Origin: JBEEMU01 sp043778315
GTDB taxonomy: Bacteria > Bacteroidota > Bacteroidia > Chitinophagales > Saprospiraceae
Reading direction: 5' to 3'
Length of the DNA: 9,026 nt
Assembly (NCBI GenBank): GCA_043778315.1
Contig: JAYWGJ010000078.1
Coordinates: 1 to 9,026 of the forward strand
In this document: piece by piece, positions 7,122 through 9,026 of the stretch
Position numbering within the stretch: the stretch's first letter is position 1
How the letters are laid out: every line of letters begins with the position of its first letter
The notes under the pieces: generated by a model
Told to the model about the DNA's origin: nothing
Database searches by the model: none
What the model saw: the letters and a program-made list of their open reading frames with translations, nothing else
Position numbers and translations under genes: made by a program

Positions 7122-7152
7122 CAAATGATTCTTTTTGTATTGCTTAACACAA
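7122..7152 (-). promoter_or_regulatory. Candidate promoter of dnaK
   Basis: On the minus strand TTG (7152-7150) is followed after 20 bp by ATCATTTG (7129-7122), similar to the Bacteroidota TTG-N19/20-TAnnTTTG promoter, with the TTTG part intact and the first two bases swapped. It would give a leader of roughly 55-60 nt. An alternative is a TTGGCA at 7177-7172 (minus strand) that resembles the -24 element of a sigma-54 promoter, but the -12 part is poor. Neither is strong. Confidence 0.3.
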
Positions 7153-7199
7153 GCATTATACACTAAAAATATGCCAATTCTTTTTATAAATAAAAAATG

Positions 7200-7253
7200 G
7201 ACAAAATGTAAGTTATCACTATAAAAATGATTTTTAGGGACTGACAAAATGTC
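7200..7253. promoter_or_regulatory. Repeated GACAAAATGT motif upstream of dnaK, candidate operator
   Basis: GACAAAATGT occurs at 7200-7209 and again at 7243-7252. The second copy is a perfect palindrome, GACA-AAA-TGTC (7243-7253), and the first lacks only the last base of it. The two copies are 43 bp apart, about four helical turns, so a regulator could bind both on the same face. They lie 140-195 bp upstream of the dnaK start, a position suited to activation. The binding protein is unknown. Confidence 0.4.
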
Positions 7254-7286
7254 GTACTTCGGTAATATTGTCGGTTTTATTGGAGT

Positions 7287-7538
7287 ACTGATGTTACGCA
7301 CCAAGAAGTATAAGAGCGGTTAGCCGCATAGCGGCGATATATTGGTAGAAACATAAATGAGCGTACCGTTAAGTTGCAGCGCAACGACATATTAAACCTA
7401 TCAAATAAAAGATGATGCAAAAAAGATGTCGCAGCTACGCAGCTTTAAAACACACCAACCCTAATATTGCTACCGATATGTCGCCGCGATGCGGCTATCC
7501 GATATATCAAACCGCTTTTACTCGTGCGTAACGTGAGT
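7287..7538. mobile_element. 252-bp long-palindrome element with four 18-bp modules (MITE/REP-like)
   Basis: The element has 15-bp inverted ends (ACTGATGTTACGCAC at 7287-7301 against 7524-7538, 13 of 15 pairing). Further inside come a second arm pair (7312-7321 with 7510-7519, 9 of 10) and a 26-bp arm pair (7323-7348 with 7470-7495, 23 of 26). Four related 18-bp modules, of which ATGTCGCCGCGATGCGGC is one, occur at 7323-7340 and 7373-7390 (reverse) and at 7426-7443 and 7478-7495 (forward), centres 50-53 bp apart. Three contain a perfect 5-3-5 palindrome. No transposase or credible ORF lies inside. A non-autonomous transposon or a cluster of REP units moved by an unlinked transposase is the likeliest origin; target-site duplications are not clear. 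Confidence 0.65.
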
Positions 7539-7542
7539 CAAG

Positions 7543-7563
7543 TATTATTATTATTATTATTAT
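7543..7563. repeat. (TAT)7 microsatellite
   Basis: Seven perfect tandem copies of TAT lie just beyond the right end of the long-palindrome element and before the orphan terminator. Such a tract can vary in length by slippage. It is about 175 bp upstream of the C-protein gene, so an effect on expression is uncertain. Confidence 0.8.
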
Positions 7564-7569
7564 AAAAAC

Positions 7570-7612
7570 AAAAAAGCACTGCTTTGTACGGATACAAAAC
7601 AGTGCTTTTTTT
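7570..7612. terminator. Intrinsic terminator without an obvious gene, possibly bidirectional
   Basis: The stem is GCACTG-C-TTTGTA (7576-7588) pairing with TACAAA-A-CAGTGC (7593-7605) around a CGGA loop, with a T7 tract at 7606-7612 on the + strand and a mirrored A tract at 7570-7575. The single C/A mismatch on the + strand becomes a U-G pair on the minus strand. It could therefore act on either strand. No coding gene precedes it on the + strand for more than 2.7 kb, and on the minus strand it lies upstream of dnaK, so the transcript it ends is unknown. It may insulate dnaK from antisense transcription coming through the restriction locus. Confidence 0.75.
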
Positions 7613-7688
7613 GTTGCGACAAGCAGAAGATTGCCTCCAAGCATAATTCATTAAAACATTTTCATACATGCTATTTATAGTCGTCATT

Positions 7689-7708
7689 TAATTCTTTTAT
7701 ATGAATTA
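7689..7708. promoter_or_regulatory. Inverted repeat upstream of the C protein gene, candidate operator
   Basis: TAATTC (7689-7694) and GAATTA (7703-7708) are perfect 6-bp arms with an 8-bp spacer. The repeat fills the interval just upstream of, and touching, the TACATTTG promoter box. That is where a controller protein of a restriction-modification system would be expected to bind for autoregulation. It does not match the classical GACT/AGTC C-box. Confidence 0.35.
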
Positions 7709-7714
7709 CATTTG
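7707..7714 (+). promoter_or_regulatory. Candidate -7 promoter box of the restriction-modification operon
   Basis: TACATTTG is an exact match to TAnnTTTG and lies 24 bp upstream of the ATG at 7739, so the leader would be short (about 18 nt). There is no clear TTG at the -33 position, which suits a promoter that depends on an activator such as the C protein. Confidence 0.45.
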
Positions 7715-7738
7715 TAAAATTAAAATTTTTGATGATTT

Positions 7739-7960
7739 ATGAAATCGATACTACAAATTTTTGGTGAGAATGTCCGTCGCGAACGTCAGAAACGGAAAAT
7801 ATCGCAAGAGGAATTGGCTAATATTTGCGACTTGCACCGCACCTATATTGGTATAATAGAACGCGCAGAAAAAAATATTACCTTACTAAACGCCACCAAA
7901 ATAGCCGAAGGGTTGGGCGTAACCTTAATTTATTTATTAACCGATACCACACATGAATGA
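7739..7960 (+). CDS. XRE-family regulator, probable controller (C) protein of the restriction-modification system
   Basis: 73 residues, nearly all one helix-turn-helix domain of the Cro/C1 type. The helix-turn-helix is ISQEELANICDLHRTYIGIIE (about 21-41), followed by the R/K-N-I-T/S-L motif (ERAEKNITLL, 41-50) and a hydrophobic helix (IAEGLGVTLIYLL). This pattern and size are those of C proteins, which dimerise, bind their own promoter and delay nuclease production until methylation has been set up. The stop codon overlaps the start of the endonuclease gene by 8 nt (7953-7960), the same compact C-R arrangement known from C-controlled type II systems such as PvuII. A generic XRE repressor cannot be excluded, but the context favours a C protein. 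Confidence 0.85.
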   Translation: MKSILQIFGENVRRERQKRKISQEELANICDLHRTYIGIIERAEKNITLLNATKIAEGLGVTLIYLLTDTTHE

Positions 7961-8769
7961 CCAAGAATGGATTGCTGCGGTGCGCGAGTACTGTATAAAA
8001 TACAATATTCCACACGAGTATTTAGCTCAAATTATCAACGACCCAAAGGTAGTACCGATGATTCGCGGCAAAGCATTTGAGTTTTCGGCGATGTTATATT
8101 TAGAATCTGTATTGCCTGCGGCGGATTGGATAGTAGATAAACCTGTAATGAATGCACAATTTGGCTTTCACGATATGGACGTTCGGGTGGTGCATAAAGC
8201 TACGAATACGACCGTCGGCGTGGAGTGCAAATTAGCGGCAAAGGGCAGTTTTCAAGTTTTGAAAAGCGGCGATGCACAAATAAAAGTAAAGTGTATGCCG
8301 CTCGCGAACGCTCGGCGAAAGTAAGGCAAAGGAGTTGGCTGCTAAAATTGGTTTACCTGCTTCGATAGTTCAGATACACAACGACCAATACATTCCTACC
8401 GATTTTCAAGTTGTATTAACCAGTATCGCTAACGCATTTTATACAACGGATAACGAAACGGATTTATTTGAGTGGACACCAACCAAAAACGGTACGGATT
8501 TTTTAGCGAAACTCTCGGGTATGACCGAAATCAACGCGCTTCAATCTTTCGCCTATAATAAAATGTATTTGGCTACCTCCGACGAGTTGGCAATAAAGTT
8601 AGGTAGTGAACATAGGTGTACGCGCCGCGCATGCCCAACGCCCGATAGTTGTGGTTTTATACCCAATTATCCAGTTATATCTTTTCCTAAGGATAGTATA
8701 ATACCCTCGCGAACGTGGCATGACGCGCAAAATGCAGTCGCTTTTTTTAGCCAATTTATACCCAATTAG
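7953..8769 (+). pseudogene. Type II restriction endonuclease, PD-(D/E)XK type, interrupted by a +1 frameshift
   Basis: The first frame runs from ATG 7953 to a TAA at 8322-8324; the second runs in the next frame to TAG at 8767-8769. Reading one C fewer at 8298/8299 joins them exactly: ...KVKCM then RSRTLGESKAKELAAK..., giving 271 residues. Protein-like sequence continues in the second frame well upstream of its first apparent start, so this is one gene, not two. The N-terminal half carries a plausible nuclease core: D76 in FHDMDVRVV and E91-x-K93 in VGVECKLA. The joined KVKCMRSRTLG segment resembles a motif I remember from type II endonucleases. Near the C-terminus H220, C222, C227 and C233 form a possible zinc-binding cluster. 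The recognition site is unknown. The 5' product (123 residues) keeps D, E and K but lacks the C-terminal half, so it is probably inactive. A sequencing error is an alternative. Confidence 0.82.
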
Positions 8770-9026
8770 AAAATTTCTAATTGCCCGACAGATGTATAAT
8801 TCAGAATAAAAATCTCTTTTCCCTTATTTCTACTTCCTTTTACATTCAAATTATCTATTTTACCCTTTTTCGTTTGGTCGTCAGTTCTGCTGATGGTGTA
8901 ATTCCATTCGCGTTCAAAAATAGATGTAGCCCAACTGTACATATCCCATACTTCTTGTGAGTTGTCGTAAGTCATCAAAAAATTGAATTTATGGGCGTTA
9001 CGCGCAATAGCATCGCTAAGTCTAAA
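8766..9026 (-). CDS. C-terminal part of a DNA methyltransferase, probably N6-adenine (D12/Dam-like), cut by the window end
   Basis: The frame is open on the minus strand from 9026 to the TAA at 8768-8766, so the 5' part of the gene lies outside the window; the apparent TTG/ATG starts near 8978 are internal. The visible 86 residues begin FRLSDAIARNAHKFNFLMTYDNS, then contain WATSIFEREWNYTISRTD and a basic segment with KGKEIFILNY. The H-x-F-x-F-L-M/L-T-Y-D segment and the Y-x-I-x-R-T-D segment are like the C-terminal part of D12-class adenine methyltransferases. The catalytic D/NPPY motif would lie upstream and is not visible. It converges with the endonuclease gene, overlapping its stop codon by 4 nt (8766-8769), which fits the modification enzyme of the same system. 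It would protect host DNA at the recognition site. Confidence 0.7.
   Translation of the reverse strand, partial: FRLSDAIARNAHKFNFLMTYDNSQEVWDMYSWATSIFEREWNYTISRTDDQTKKGKIDNLNVKGSRNKGKEIFILNYTSVGQLEIF

Noticed and set aside
7059..7286. CIRCE (HrcA) operator for dnaK
   Set aside because: No TTAGCACTC-N9-GAGTGCTAA or close variant is present upstream of dnaK.
7077..7304. 75-residue minus-strand ORF upstream of dnaK
   Set aside because: It lies in AT-rich DNA covering the expected dnaK promoter and leader, has a biased composition and shows no domain.
7323..7495. CRISPR array, suggested by the roughly 50-bp period of the modules
   Set aside because: The repeats are only 18 bp, vary in sequence, change orientation halfway and are palindromic around the centre; no cas gene is nearby.
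8290..8305. Programmed ribosomal frameshift in the endonuclease gene
   Set aside because: The CC context has no slippery heptamer and I see no stimulatory structure; the change needed is the skip of one base, which is rare.
8322..8334. Two separate small genes instead of one broken endonuclease
   Set aside because: The second frame encodes sensible protein immediately after 8298, upstream of any good start, and joins the first frame at a single base.

Overview
The window looks like a piece of a Bacteroidota chromosome (moderate GC, very AT-rich gene-free stretches). The reasons are a DnaK of Bacteroidota style, an adjacent Sco-like and DUF420 pair, tandem PorT-like outer-membrane barrels with short signal peptides, the near absence of Shine-Dalgarno sequences, and several matches to the TAnnTTTG -7 box of this phylum. 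The sequence does not let me name the genus.

Layout. Positions 1-1594 (+) hold the 3' part of an uncharacterised, probably exported beta-rich protein, followed after one base by a DUF1295 membrane protein. Positions 1635-2846 (+) hold a Sco/SenC-like thioredoxin-fold protein and a DUF420 (CtaM-like) membrane protein, two factors linked to cytochrome c oxidase assembly; a strong terminator closes the unit at 2870-2911. A 137-bp nested inverted-repeat element (2930-3066) separates it from two consecutive outer-membrane beta-barrel genes (3160-4778). A 390-bp gap follows, containing the dnaK terminator. The complete dnaK lies on the minus strand (5169-7058) with a long upstream region containing a repeated 10-mer that may be an operator.

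Positions 7287-7538 hold a 252-bp long-palindrome element with four regularly spaced 18-bp modules, two in each orientation. After it come a TAT microsatellite and an intrinsic terminator with no obvious gene. The right end (7739-9026) is a type II restriction-modification locus. It has a C-protein-like XRE regulator, a PD-(D/E)XK endonuclease overlapping it by 8 nt, and, convergent with a 4-nt overlap, the C-terminal part of a probable adenine methyltransferase that runs off the window.

The endonuclease is broken by what looks like one extra C at 8298/8299. Removing it restores a continuous 271-residue protein. If this is not a sequencing error, the cell keeps the regulator and methylase but has lost the nuclease. 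Other points worth attention are the Sco-like protein, which lacks all the canonical copper ligands, and an EF-hand-like calcium loop inserted in the DUF420 protein.
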